This document shows, piece after piece, positions 1 through 9,600 of a DNA stretch of 64,000 nt. The notes under the pieces are model-generated. The model ran no database searches and was not told the DNA's origin. It worked only from the letters and a program-made list of their open reading frames with translations. How positions within the stretch are numbered: the stretch's first letter is position 1; the number at the start of each line of letters is the position of its first letter. The stretch is from Apus apus. Lineage: Eukaryota; Chordata; Aves; Apodiformes; Apodidae. The stretch is from positions 10,527,460 through 10,591,459 of the forward strand of contig NC_067312.1 of assembly GCF_020740795.1 (NCBI RefSeq). The letters are read 5' to 3'. The position numbers were made by a program, and so were the translations under genes.

Positions 1-57
1 CAGGGATGTGGTCTCTTCCTGGGAGCATCACCCCTTGGTGCAGAGGGATACAGGGTT

Positions 58-1022
58 GTCAGGGTTGGAAGGGACCTCTGAAGACCAACTCCCTGCTAGA
101 GCAGGATCACCTACAGTAGATCACACAGGAACACATCCAGATAGGTTTTGAATGTCTCCAGAGAAGGAGACTCCACAACCTCTCTGGGCAGCCTGTTCCA
201 GTGCTCTGTCACTCTCACAGTCAAGTTATGTTCGGCTTGAACCTTCTGTGCTCCAGCTTGTGTTCACTGCCCCTTGTCCTGCCACTGGACACCATGTCAA
301 AGAGTCTGGTCCCATCCCCCTGACAACACCCTTTAAACATTTATAAGCATTGATGAGATCCCTCCTCAGCCTTCTCCTCCCCAGGCTGAACAAACCCAGG
401 TCTTTCAGCCTTTCCTTGTAGGGCAGATGCTTCATTCCTCTAATAATCTTTGTGGCCCTGCACTTCCAATAGTTCCTTATCATTCATAAACTGGGGAACC
501 CAGAACTGCACACAGTATTCCAGCTGTGGCCTCACCAGGGCAAAGTAGGGGGGGAGGAGAACCTCCTTCAACCTGCTGGCCACACTTTTCTTCATGCACC
601 TCAGATGGCAATGACCCTCTTGGCTGCCAGGGCACATTGCTGGCTCACAGTCAGCCTGTTGTCCACCAGGACCCTGAAGTGCTACTTCCCAGAGCTGCTC
701 TCCAGCAGGTCAGCCCCCAGCCTCTTCTGATACGTGGGGTCATTCTTCCCCAGATGCAGTACTCTACACTCACTTTTGTTGAATTTCATTTTCTCCCTAC
801 CCAGCTCTCCAGCCTGTCCATGCCACACTGGATGGCAACCCAGCCTTCTGGTGTGTCAGCCACTCCTCCCAGTTTTGTATCATCAGCAAACTTGCTACTG
901 GTGCACTCTTGTCCCTTCATCCAGGTCATTGATGCCTATACTGAACAGGGCTGCACACAGTACTGACCCCGGGGGGACACCACTAGACACAGGTTTCCAA
1001 CTAGACTCTGCGCCACTGACCA
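58..1022 (-). mobile_element. CR1 LINE, 5'-truncated, in STOML2 intron 7
   Basis: Read on the minus strand this is the 3' part of a chicken-repeat-1 retrotransposon, in the same orientation as STOML2. Between about 890 and 1020 the minus strand still encodes a degraded reverse-transcriptase stretch ([15 protein letters not shown] followed by INDLDEG), which matches the VPQGS-type motif and IND region of CR1 pol, and then meets a stop. The 3' end carries the characteristic GGTTGGAAGGGACCT-like tail sequence near 62-85. It begins about 75 bp past the exon 7 donor and fills the visible intron. Confidence 0.9.
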
Positions 1023-1096
1023 CAATTATTTGAGCCCACAGACACCACCCCACCTCGCCCCCCACCAGGCCCCACACGTTCCTCCCCAAGCACCAC

Positions 1097-1241
1097 CTGC
1101 AGCTTTGTTGATTTGTTGGGCCTTCTCAGCTTCTGATGCCAGGATCTGAGCCTGCTTCTGCCCCTCAGCCACGTTGATGGCCGATTCCCGCGTCCCCTCC
1201 GACTCCAGCACCGTCGCCCGCTTCCGTCGCTCTGCCTCCAC
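1097..1241 (-). CDS. STOML2: STOML2 coding exon 7 (start of coiled coil), last exon in window
   Basis: 145 nt from [14 protein letters not shown] to AQQINKAA plus the first base of a Gly codon. The acceptor GGCAG precedes 1241 and the donor GTGGTG starts at 1096. The next exon, which must begin in phase 1, is not visible before position 1. Confidence 0.94.
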
Positions 1242-4200
1242 CTGCCAACATGGGTCAGAAGCCAGCCTGAAAATCCCCCTCCATGGGTGAGGATGGTGAG
1301 GACATGCTCCTGTGCCCCACCTGGGGAAGCGTGGCTTGGCACAGGACAAGGACACAAGCAGAGAACATGGAACAATCCCTGATGAGGGTTGCTTCTGCTC
1401 CTTAGCCTTGTCCACACCTAATCAGACAGCCTCCCCCACCCCTGCTCTTCCAGCCTGGAGATCTGGCACCAGCTTTTCTCAAAGGAATACCTCCAGCTCT
1501 GGGATTTGCTTCCTACAGAGCCTTAACAAGAGCCGGCAGGGCCACCACTGCCAAAATGAGGACAGGAATTATCTACTCAATCTCTATGTTTGCAGCTGGA
1601 GTGCGAACAGGCTTCCTTCACCCCAGGAAGAGCCAGTGCTGCCAGCTCTGGACAGAGAACAACCATGTTGTATGGAAGGGGAGAACTCCCTCTTCTTCCA
1701 GACTGCCCTCCCTGAGAACCAGACCTGCATCTGCATAGATTCCTTCACACGTGGGGGCACGTGGATGTCCTTGATCTCGTAGCGCAGGCAGCGGATGCCC
1801 CAGCAGTCCGAGGCCTGGTTGATGGCATCCACAATGTTGGCATTGAGGGACTCCCGTTCCTGGGAGGCACAAACGAAAGGGCAGAGAGCAAAGCAGAGGC
1901 ATTTAGCATGAGAGGAGGGAAATAGGCACCTCCCCTGACAGGCCAAAGTTGGCAAAAAACCCCCATCTCCACAGGCATGAGGCAGTGGCAAAAGGGTCAT
2001 CTCCTCCTAGGGAGGGCAACACCCAGCCTGAAACTGCTGAGATACAAACATCTGCCATACATCTGGGTACAAACATCATCCATGAACACAAACAGCTCCT
2101 GCTTCTGCACGAGGGTTACAGCCCCCTGAACCAGGTCAGCCAGGACACTTTTGCTGCTGGGCCTGGGCAAAGAGTCACTGGCACAAGAGAAAGTCAGCAG
2201 GACCAGCTGAGTCTGGGCAGGCTCCACCCACCACCCTTTCTAGCTGACCCAGGGAAGCTAAAAAATAGCTTCCAGTCAATACAAACCAACAACCTGAAAC
2301 AAGACTCATCTTCAAGGGTTCACTAATGGGTCCCCTGAAACACAAGGGTGTGGGGAGGGTGTTTTGCTGCTCAGTGTACCAGCCTGCCCACCCAGTCTGC
2401 CCCAGGATTTGGACAGACACTGGCAGCTCCCTCATCCACCTTCCCGGCTCACCCGGAAGACTCTGTCAAGGGAGAGTTTGCCAAGTTCAGATCTCATGGT
2501 TGTCTGGGCCAGCTGGGTCACAGCATACTCAGGATCTTCCACCCCGTAGCTGGCCTGAAGAGCAGAAGCAAAGGACAGTGCCGATGGCAGTGCTGAGAGA
2601 GACCCCGAACAAGTCAGGATGGGCAAACACTGAGATGAGAAGCCTGCCACAGACACCCTCGCCAAAGAAAGCAGAGTCCAGAGCTGAGATCTGCCTTCCT
2701 CTCCTTCCCCATTTCCCTGGGGAAGGCACTGGGGCACTTGCTGGGGGCAGCTAGGTGGGCAGAGGCTGATGCCCACATTGTGGGGAGAATGGAGCCAGGC
2801 AAGTGGGGTGGGAGGAGCAGCAGAGGCAGACCCTGCTGGGGGAGGGGGTCTGGGGGTCTGTCTGGCCCTGGGGGGTCTGCAGGCCTGGCTCAGGCCCTGC
2901 AGGGACGGTACCTTGTAGGGGTCTATAACCCGCAGGTAGAGCACACCATCGATCTGCAGGGTGACGTTATCTGCCGGGAGAAAACAGCACCTCCTGTTGA
3001 CTGAAGCAGCAAAACAAAAACACAGCAACGCCCCTTCCCTTCCCCCCGGGAGAACAAGCAGAGCTAGGCAGGGTCATCCCTTCCCGGAGTCAGCAGCATG
3101 GCATGGAGGAGGGGTGGGCTGAAAAGGATCTCCTTATCCAAAAGGCTTTGTAATAAGGACCTTGCAGAAAACACTACATTTTGACATTTTAAATCTACGG
3201 GAAGTCTCAGGTCTGCAGACCAAAAGCCTTCCATTCTGTAGTTATCTTCACAAATGAAGATTTAAGGAAAAGACCAAACCAAAAAAGCTTAATACTAGCA
3301 TTGTGACAGAGCTGTCCATTAACCTAGTGTGAAATATTTCTTACAGAAACACAGAGGTTTTTTCTAGTTCAACACAAGAACACATGTGAGAACAGACTCC
3401 TGCCTAGGTGCATTCAACCCAGCAAGGAGGGGCAGCCACAGCCCTGAGTGGGCAGATGGGACCTTCTGGGGTTTTCCTGCTCTCAGTGTCAGGAGTGTGG
3501 CCAAACCCCACATCCCAGGGACAGGACTGGCTGCAGCAGCCCGGGTCACTTCCACTCCTCCCACGCTGTCACCTTGCTCCACCAGCACACAGGGGAAGAA
3601 ACCAGTCAGGATGCAGAAGCTGTTCCTCACCTAGGGTGACAGCTGACTGCTCTGGGACGTTAATGACGATTTCTTTGAGGCTCTGCACGTAACGAATCCG
3701 ATCCAGCAGAGGGATGAGGAAGTTCAAACCCTGGGAAAAGGGTATGATTAGATGGCTGAGCCCTCTAATCTGGGGTTTTCCTCCCCAGAGAGCTCAGTCA
3801 GACTAGAGAGAGCTGTGGGAACTAAGACCAAGTGCCCTACACACTGCAGATAGCTCAGGCAGAGCGCATGTGCTTTACACACAGTGGAAATTCAGGCTTC
3901 TCCCTGCTCCACCCAAGGAAATCAGCCAAAAATCTAGAAGAATAAGCACACCATCCGCCGAATCCTCGCGCAGAGGACACGCCTCGCTACAGCTTTAGGT
4001 ATCTGCTGAATCCAGAAGGGGAGAAAAGCATCTCCTTACAGGCTCGAGGATTCGGTGGAACTTGCCCATCCTCTCCACCACCCAAGCCTCCTGCTGGGGC
4101 ACGAAGAGCACCCCGATGTTCATGGGCAGGCCAGAGGTCCAGCGGTGCGGCGCCGGGGCCAGCCATGCCGAACGCTTCAGCTGCTGGGAGCGCTGGAGAA

Positions 4201-4984
4201 AGGAAGAGGAATGGCATGGAGGCCAGCTGCCAGCACCTTGGAGCCCAGCACCACCCCTGCTCTCCCGTCGGGGATCCCTGCTGGCAGCCCCCACCCAGCA
4301 GGGCAGGAGGCAGCGCTGGTGCCACAGACAGGCCCACGCCTGTCGCACGGGCTGAGACCCGGGCCCCGGGGCCAGCCCGAGCTCCAGAGCTTCCCCTGCA
4401 GGGGTTGGGGAGGCTCAGCCCCACGCTTGGAGCTTCCTCCGTGCTCCCCCTTCCCGCACGACACTGGGGGGAGAAATCAAGCGTCCCTGACACCGTAACC
4501 AAAAGGAAGGCGCGGGCGAGATCTCTTCTGCCCCTGCACCCTGGCCAAAACCCCCTCCTCCCACCCCCTTCCCAGCCCCAGGCCACCCCCCTTTAACAGC
4601 CTATCCCTCCCCAGCCGAGGCCGCTTGTCGCCGCCCACCCCCCGAAAAGACCTGCTTCCCGCGGGCACCCCCTCCTCCTCCCTACAGCCCCCCCGCAGTG
4701 CCCCCCACGCCCGGCTCTCCCCACATCCCCCCTGCACCTCGATCCAAACACCACCCCCCCCCCAATCCTTTTCTCCTACACCCCTTTCCCTCACACCTCC
4801 CCTCCAGCCCTCTCCTCCACCTCACCGCTCCCCCCTACCAACACCCCCCCACCCTCTTCGGAACCCTCCCGCTCCCCAGCACCCCCATCCCTGCCCGGCT
4901 CCCCGCAGCCCCGGACCCCCCCCCCACCTGCAGCAGGCCGAGGCCGAGGCCGGGCCCGGCCCGGCTCCCCGCCCGCGCCAGCAT
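1097..4984 (-). CDS. STOML2: STOML2, stomatin-like protein 2, mitochondrial (3' part outside window)
   Basis: Seven coding exons on the minus strand join in phase: 4984-4928, 4192-4040, 3730-3631, 2970-2912, 2554-2453, 1859-1725 and 1241-1097. They give about 250 residues of a protein that is about 356 residues in human. All acceptors end in AG and all donors begin with GT. Residues 1-19 (start MLARAG) are Arg/Leu/Gly-rich without acidic residues, as expected for a mitochondrial presequence. Residues about 50-200 form the SPFH/prohibitin domain, with the family segments [36 protein letters not shown] and [16 protein letters not shown]. From about residue 203 a charged, Ala/Glu-rich segment ([14 protein letters not shown]) begins the coiled coil. 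The known role of the family is a cardiolipin-binding scaffold of the inner membrane that organises prohibitins and proteases such as YME1L and PARL. The last exons (coiled coil and C-terminus) must lie left of position 1, because the visible part of intron 7 is filled by CR1. The neighbour ATOSB on the same strand matches human synteny. No frameshift or stop was seen. Confidence 0.96.
1725..1859 (-). CDS. STOML2: STOML2 coding exon 6
   Basis: 45 codons, phase 0, from [10 protein letters not shown] to KESMQMQ. The acceptor CCCAG precedes 1859 and the donor GTCTGG starts at 1724. It ends the SPFH domain. Confidence 0.96.
2453..2554 (-). CDS. STOML2: STOML2 coding exon 5
   Basis: 34 codons, phase 0, from [10 protein letters not shown] to LSLDRVFR. 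The acceptor CTTCAG precedes 2554 and the donor GTGAGC starts at 2452. This is the most conserved part of the SPFH domain. Confidence 0.96.
2912..2970 (-). CDS. STOML2: STOML2 coding exon 4
   Basis: 59 nt completing Asp and encoding [19 protein letters not shown]. The acceptor is GCAG before 2970 and the donor GTACC starts at 2911. Returns to phase 0. Confidence 0.95.
3631..3730 (-). CDS. STOML2: STOML2 coding exon 3
   Basis: 100 nt encoding [16 protein letters not shown] through VPEQSAVTL, plus the first base of an Asp codon. The acceptor CCCAG precedes 3730 and the donor is GTGAGG at 3630. The split Asp codon (G|AT) is completed by exon 4. Confidence 0.95.
4040..4192 (-). CDS. STOML2: STOML2 coding exon 2 (start of SPFH domain)
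   Basis: 51 codons, phase 0 at both ends, from [10 protein letters not shown] to FHRILEP. The acceptor is TTTCTCCAG just above 4192 and the donor GTAAGG starts at 4039. It carries [21 protein letters not shown], nearly identical to the mammalian orthologue. Confidence 0.95.
4928..4984 (-). CDS. STOML2: STOML2 coding exon 1 (mitochondrial presequence)
   Basis: The start codon is at 4984-4982, followed by 19 codons ending Leu-Leu-Gln in phase 0. The donor GT is at 4927-4926. No in-frame ATG that fits the family lies upstream; the upstream sequence is a GC-rich CGG-type 5'UTR. Confidence 0.9.
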
Positions 4985-5045
4985 CGCCGCTCCGCCCGCC
5001 CCGCTCCGCCCGCCCCGCTCGTCGCCGCCGCCGCCGCCGCCCGCC

Positions 5046-5071
5046 CCGGAAAGGCCCGCGGGCTGTTCCGG
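5046..5071 (-). promoter_or_regulatory. Paired inverted ETS/GABP-type sites upstream of STOML2
   Basis: CCGGAA at 5046-5051 and TTCCGG at 5066-5071 lie 62-87 bp upstream of the STOML2 ATG in a CpG-rich, TATA-less region with a (CGC)n run near 5026-5044. ETS/GABP (NRF-2) sites are common in promoters of nuclear genes for mitochondrial proteins, so a role in STOML2 expression is plausible. Binding is inferred, not shown. Confidence 0.45.
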
Positions 5072-5206
5072 GTGCGCTGCCCGCACCGCTCCCCGCCGCC
5101 CCGGCAGCCGCGGCCCCGCGTTCCGCCCTCCTCCCCCCCCCGCCGGGAGCCTGCGCGGATTTGGGGGGGGGGCGGAAAACCCCCGAGGTCGGTCTCCAAA
5201 CGGGCG

Positions 5207-5212
5207 TTTATT
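5207..5212 (-). terminator. ATOSB: Candidate poly(A) signal of ATOSB
   Basis: AATAAA on the minus strand, within an AT-rich island of about 20 bp in otherwise GC-rich sequence. It is the first canonical signal I see downstream of the ATOSB stop codon at 6507-6505, which gives a 3'UTR of about 1.3 kb. The cleavage site would fall near 5185-5195, roughly 200 bp before the STOML2 ATG. Confidence 0.6.
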
Positions 5213-6120
5213 AAATTAGAAACAAACACGAAAAGCACAGGTACCGCAGCCCCCCAACCACCCCCCCCCCCCCCTCCCGTCGAAGAGCGGGGCCCCCGGG
5301 GGAAGTCTGGGGGGGGGTGGGGGGGGGATACCGGGAGGCGGGGACCCGGTGCCGGGGGGTGGGAAGGGGGGGTGGGGGGGGCACGGGGGGAGCAGGGACG
5401 CGGTGTGTGCGGGGAAGGTCCCGGCGGGGCGGGGGAGGCGGTGGGAAGCGGGGCCCGAGCCCCTCAGCCGCTCCCGGGGTACGGGGGGAGCCCCGGACAC
5501 CCCCAGCCCTGCCAGCCGGGGCACAGCGGGGTGCGGGGGCCTGTCCCCCCTCAGACCCCAGCCTGAGCCGGCCCCCCCCGGAGCCCAGCGGAGATGCCAG
5601 GTGAGGAGGGGGTGCCGGTGGGCTTCAAGCTGGTTGGTTTTTTTTTCCCATCCCCGCTGTGACCCACCCAGCCCGGGCTCGGCAGCCGAGGCTGCAGCAG
5701 GGACAGGCACTGCTCCGGGTCCCGCCAGGCTTCTGCTGTTTCCCCTCTTCCCTGGGGCTCTGGCCCATCCTCCAGCGCCCCATCCCCCTGCCAGGTCCCT
5801 ACCCCTGTGACAGCCACCCCTCTCATCCCCAGGAGCTGCAGAAACGGCCCTTTCCTTTCCCAACCACAGACTCCTTGGGTTCTGGCTTTCCCTAAGGGGT
5901 GACACGGCAAGTCCAGGCCTCCCCGGGCTGCAGCCCAGCAGGTCTTGGCTTTTCCCAGGCCTTTTCCCACAGCCCCGCCCTGGGAGCCGTCACCCTCTGT
6001 TCCACATCCCAGCTGCCCCCATCCCCACCCCCCCAGGGTCCCCGCAGCCCTGCCCCAAGCCAGGGAAGAACAGCACAGCACCGCCAATCCTCTGCAGAAG
6101 CCTCCTCTGCGCTCCCAGCA

Positions 6121-6140
6121 ACAATAAATACTAATAAATA
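6121..6140 (-). promoter_or_regulatory. AU-rich element in the ATOSB 3'UTR
   Basis: On the transcribed (minus) strand two AUUUA pentamers (6129-6125 and 6139-6135) sit 10 nt apart in a short U/A-rich patch within a GC-rich 3'UTR. Such clustered pentamers are typical of AREs that bind mRNA-decay factors. Function is inferred from the motif only. Confidence 0.4.
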
Positions 6141-6504
6141 CAAACACTTCCACACTTTCTGCTCCCAACCCTGGGACCAGCATGACCACCTGGAGCCGCT
6201 CCCCCCCCCCCCACCCCCCACTCCTCTCTCCCTTCCCCTGGCTCCAGCCAATTCTCCAATCTGGAAGCAGCACTGCCAAGGCTTGGGCACATCCCTGGAA
6301 CACCAGGGCTGCTCCCGATCCCCTGTCCCTCCTGCTGAAGCCTCCAGTCAGTGCTCCCAGCCCTGTGGCAGGGCACGGGCACAGCATCTGTGCTGCTCAG
6401 GACAGGAAGGACAATATTCCAAGGCAGTGCTTGCTTGCTGACCCTTTCCTCATTAATCCCCAAAGTGCTGGGCTGGAGGCTCCCCTGTGGCCTTGGGGGG
6501 GTGG

Positions 6505-6658
6505 TCAGGCCCGGGGTGAGTAGCAGGGGTTCCTTGGCATCTCCGTGAAGGATTTCAGTTCATAAGGGATCCCCGAGTCAACCTCAATGGACTTCCGTGA
6601 GAAGAGCAGCCGGATGTCGTTGTGAAGGTAGATCTTCCCCGACTTGGAGCTGTGGAAC
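6505..6658 (-). CDS. ATOSB: ATOSB last coding exon
   Basis: 154 nt completing Arg, then FHSSKSGKIYLHNDIRLLF to NPCYSPRA, with stop TGA at 6507-6505. The acceptor CGCAG precedes 6658. The end (NPxYSP) matches the mammalian C-terminus. Confidence 0.96.
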
Positions 6659-9600
6659 CTGCGTGGAGAGGAGAACAGGGACCTCAGGCTCCCAGGCAAG
6701 GACAGGACACACCCAGGGCGGGGGGAACGACCCCCTTGCCTAGTTTGAATCCTGGTCCAGCTGGCCAGTAGCTCTGACCCCCCTGAAGGTTCTCCCCAGG
6801 ACAAGGGGGTCAGGCTGCCACCCCCTCGAGCCTCTGCCCTGCAGGTTTGGGGGGGGCTGCTCTCCCATGTGTCCCTGCCTGGGGGTGACCCTGGGTGCCC
6901 ACCCCTCCTAGTGTGTCCTACCTTAGGTGCATCAGGTAGCAGAGGACCCTGCGGGGCGGGCCAGTCCCCAGCAGGTCGCTGAGGCCCGTGGTGGCCCCTT
7001 CCCCCTCCCCGACAGGCACCAGGAAGATGCGATGGCGTAGGAAGGTCATGTGGTTGGCTGGCATGTCCTGGAAGTCGTATGTCACCAAAAACATCTTCAC
7101 CACAGTCTTGTTGGGGTTAAATAAGGTCTGGGGGCAGAGAGGTAGGGGGTGAGACTGGGAAGGGCACAGGAATGGATCCCTGGGGCAGGGCTGGGATATC
7201 TGGGGGCAGCACCAGTAGGCTCAAGGGTCCAGAAAGCCCCACACCAGCCCCAAAGGTGTGGGGGCCTGAGGCCCACAAGGTTGGTTCTTTCCACTCACCT
7301 CCAACTCTGTGCTCCCACCGCATCCCACCCCCACTCTCTTGCCAAGACCCCCGTCCCTTCCCAGCATCTTCCCGCTCTCCATCTCCCACCGCCTCTGTGC
7401 CAGGACCCCAGGGACCCTGTGCTCCCCTCTGCTGTGCAGCCTTGGTGGCCACGTACCCTCCCTGCACAGGCTTTCTGCCTGCTGCCCAGCCAAACTGTAA
7501 CGGAGCATATCCACCCTGGGGGGGCAACTGGAGCCCATGGGATCCTCTCCTCAAGGCACTGAGGGAGGTCAGGGGACAGACAACTCACCACTTGGATGGT
7601 TCCAGCTTTGGGCACACTGTAACCCTTCTTTCCCAAGGCCTCCAAGTCAATTACTCCCTGGGGCAAAAGAAACAGTCTGTGAGAGGGAGAAAGCCCATGG
7701 AGAGCCCAGCTGAGACCCAGCAGGGGGCCAAGAGACCCCCTCACCACGAACACCTGCCACAAGGCAGCAGGAAGCAGCCCAGCTCAGCCTCTCTCTGGAC
7801 CGGGGGATGAACAAGCAGCCACACAAGAGGTGACAGCAAAGCAACAGCCACCAGGCAGCTGGCCAGCAGCCTGCCTGTTTCTGTGCCTGCAAGGGTTCCC
7901 TCTGTGTCTTTTTTTGGGGGTTAAAAAACTGCTCCTGGCACTGCTAGAGGCCTCCAGGGGGCTGCTCAAGCCGCGCTCTCCGGAGCGGGGCAGCCCCCAG
8001 GATGCAGGGCGCCTGGGTGCAGCCCCCACTCACCTCCCCCAGGCTCCCAGCCCTCCCTGTCCGCGTACCAGGAAAGGCGAGGGCGCGCTGTGCTCCGAGA
8101 TGTCGAAGTAGGTGACATCCACGGGCAGGGTGACGTGCTGGGGGCAGTAGGAGCCGCTGGCGCCGATCTCTGCCGTGAAGCCCTCGATCCTTCCCGACGG
8201 CGCAAAGCGCCCTTTCAGAATGGACTCCTGAGAGAGGAGGGACACGCTGGGGACCTTCAAACACCAGTCCTGCCCCTCGCCACAAGCTGCAGGGGAGATC
8301 ACCCCCATCTCCACCTCTTGCCCTGCTTGTCCTCACATGTTGCCCAGCTTCCTGGAGACTTATCTGTAAGAGGCCCTGGCTGCTCACTGTGAGACAGACC
8401 CATCCCAAATTGGCGTCTAACACGGAGAAGCAGCGAGAGCACCTCAGCTTAGACCTGCAGCAGCCATCTCAGCAGGGTCCCGGGGCCTGGCATTTCCTCT
8501 AAGGATCTGCTGGCTCGATGGTGGCTGTGTGACACGGCCACTGCATGCTAGGCCCTTGGAGACAAACAGCCCAGCTCCATACCAGGGATTCTGTCAGGTT
8601 CAACCTCCCACATCTGCTGCCAGCCCATCCTGGAACCCAGAGGACCCATCTCCCCTCTCTGGCAGGTGGGTGCTGTTACCTCAAAGTTGCCCAGCAGAGC
8701 ATGGCTGATGGTGGTGGTGGCCCAGGGTGCTGCAGAGGACCTGGTACCCCTCCGGAGGCCGCTCCGGAGATGTCGCCTTTGAGAGAAGAGAGAAGACTGG
8801 TGTCAGACTGGAGAGCATGCGGCCCCAGGCTGCCCTCTCCAGGTCCCCCTGTCCCTTTCTTTAGTAGAGGTTGAAACCATTTTTCTCCTCACCAGGGGAA
8901 GAAGAAACCTCTCTCTGCCTCACAGCCTGGGGTTTTGCGGAGGGGAGGCCCCTGGGGCAGGGAAGGGACTCAACCTGACCCTCCCTCAGGGCTGTGGGGT
9001 GCTGGGCACCCCAAGCCCCACCTCCACCCCTCAGGGCTGCTGGGACACTCACGATTTCAGGCGCAGACCACTCTTGAGCCTCCTCCCGACCACAGTGCAG
9101 TCCGCAGAGCTCTGGAGGGGACACGAAACAGAACAGTGTTAGGGCAGCAACAGGAGACTGCACACCGCCATGGAGGTGCCATGGCCCCTGGGCCCTGCCC
9201 CACAAGGGTCCCAGCAGCTCAGAGAGGCTCCCACCCATGGGGAGCTGTCAGCAGCCTCTGCAAGGGTGGCCACCTGCTGTGTCTGGTGGAGATGTGGGGC
9301 TGCCCAAACCCCACTCTGGGGTGAGGGTGTTGGTACCCAAGCCGAGGGTGCAGCACACAGCTCCTACCTTGCAAAGCAGGTCTCAGTGGCAAGATACCCC
9401 CAGAGCCATGCACCAACACCCCCTTGCACCTCCCAGGAAAGGGTAACACATACAATGAAGCTCCCCGACCAGCCCTGGAAAAGTGATTCCTGGTGATTCA
9501 TGCAAAGTCCTCAGTTGTGCTGCGAGGCAGAGGGTCCTGGTGCCCACCCCTGCCCCCAGCCAGGCTCCCACAGCTGTGGGCTGGGGGGATAGAGCCAGGG

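Larger units (their letters stand above)
4400..5600. promoter_or_regulatory. CpG-island promoter of STOML2
   Basis: Very GC- and CpG-rich block with GC boxes around the STOML2 start codon at 4984. It includes long C runs (4750-4930, 5262-5275) and G runs (5161-5172, 5310-5330, 5365-5385). The upstream half is also transcribed as the 3' end of ATOSB. Borders are approximate. Confidence 0.75.

Noticed and set aside
895-1089. Minus-strand frame containing an RT-like GVPPGSVL motif as a host gene
   Set aside because: It is the decayed CR1 reverse-transcriptase segment, interrupted by a stop, not a cellular gene.
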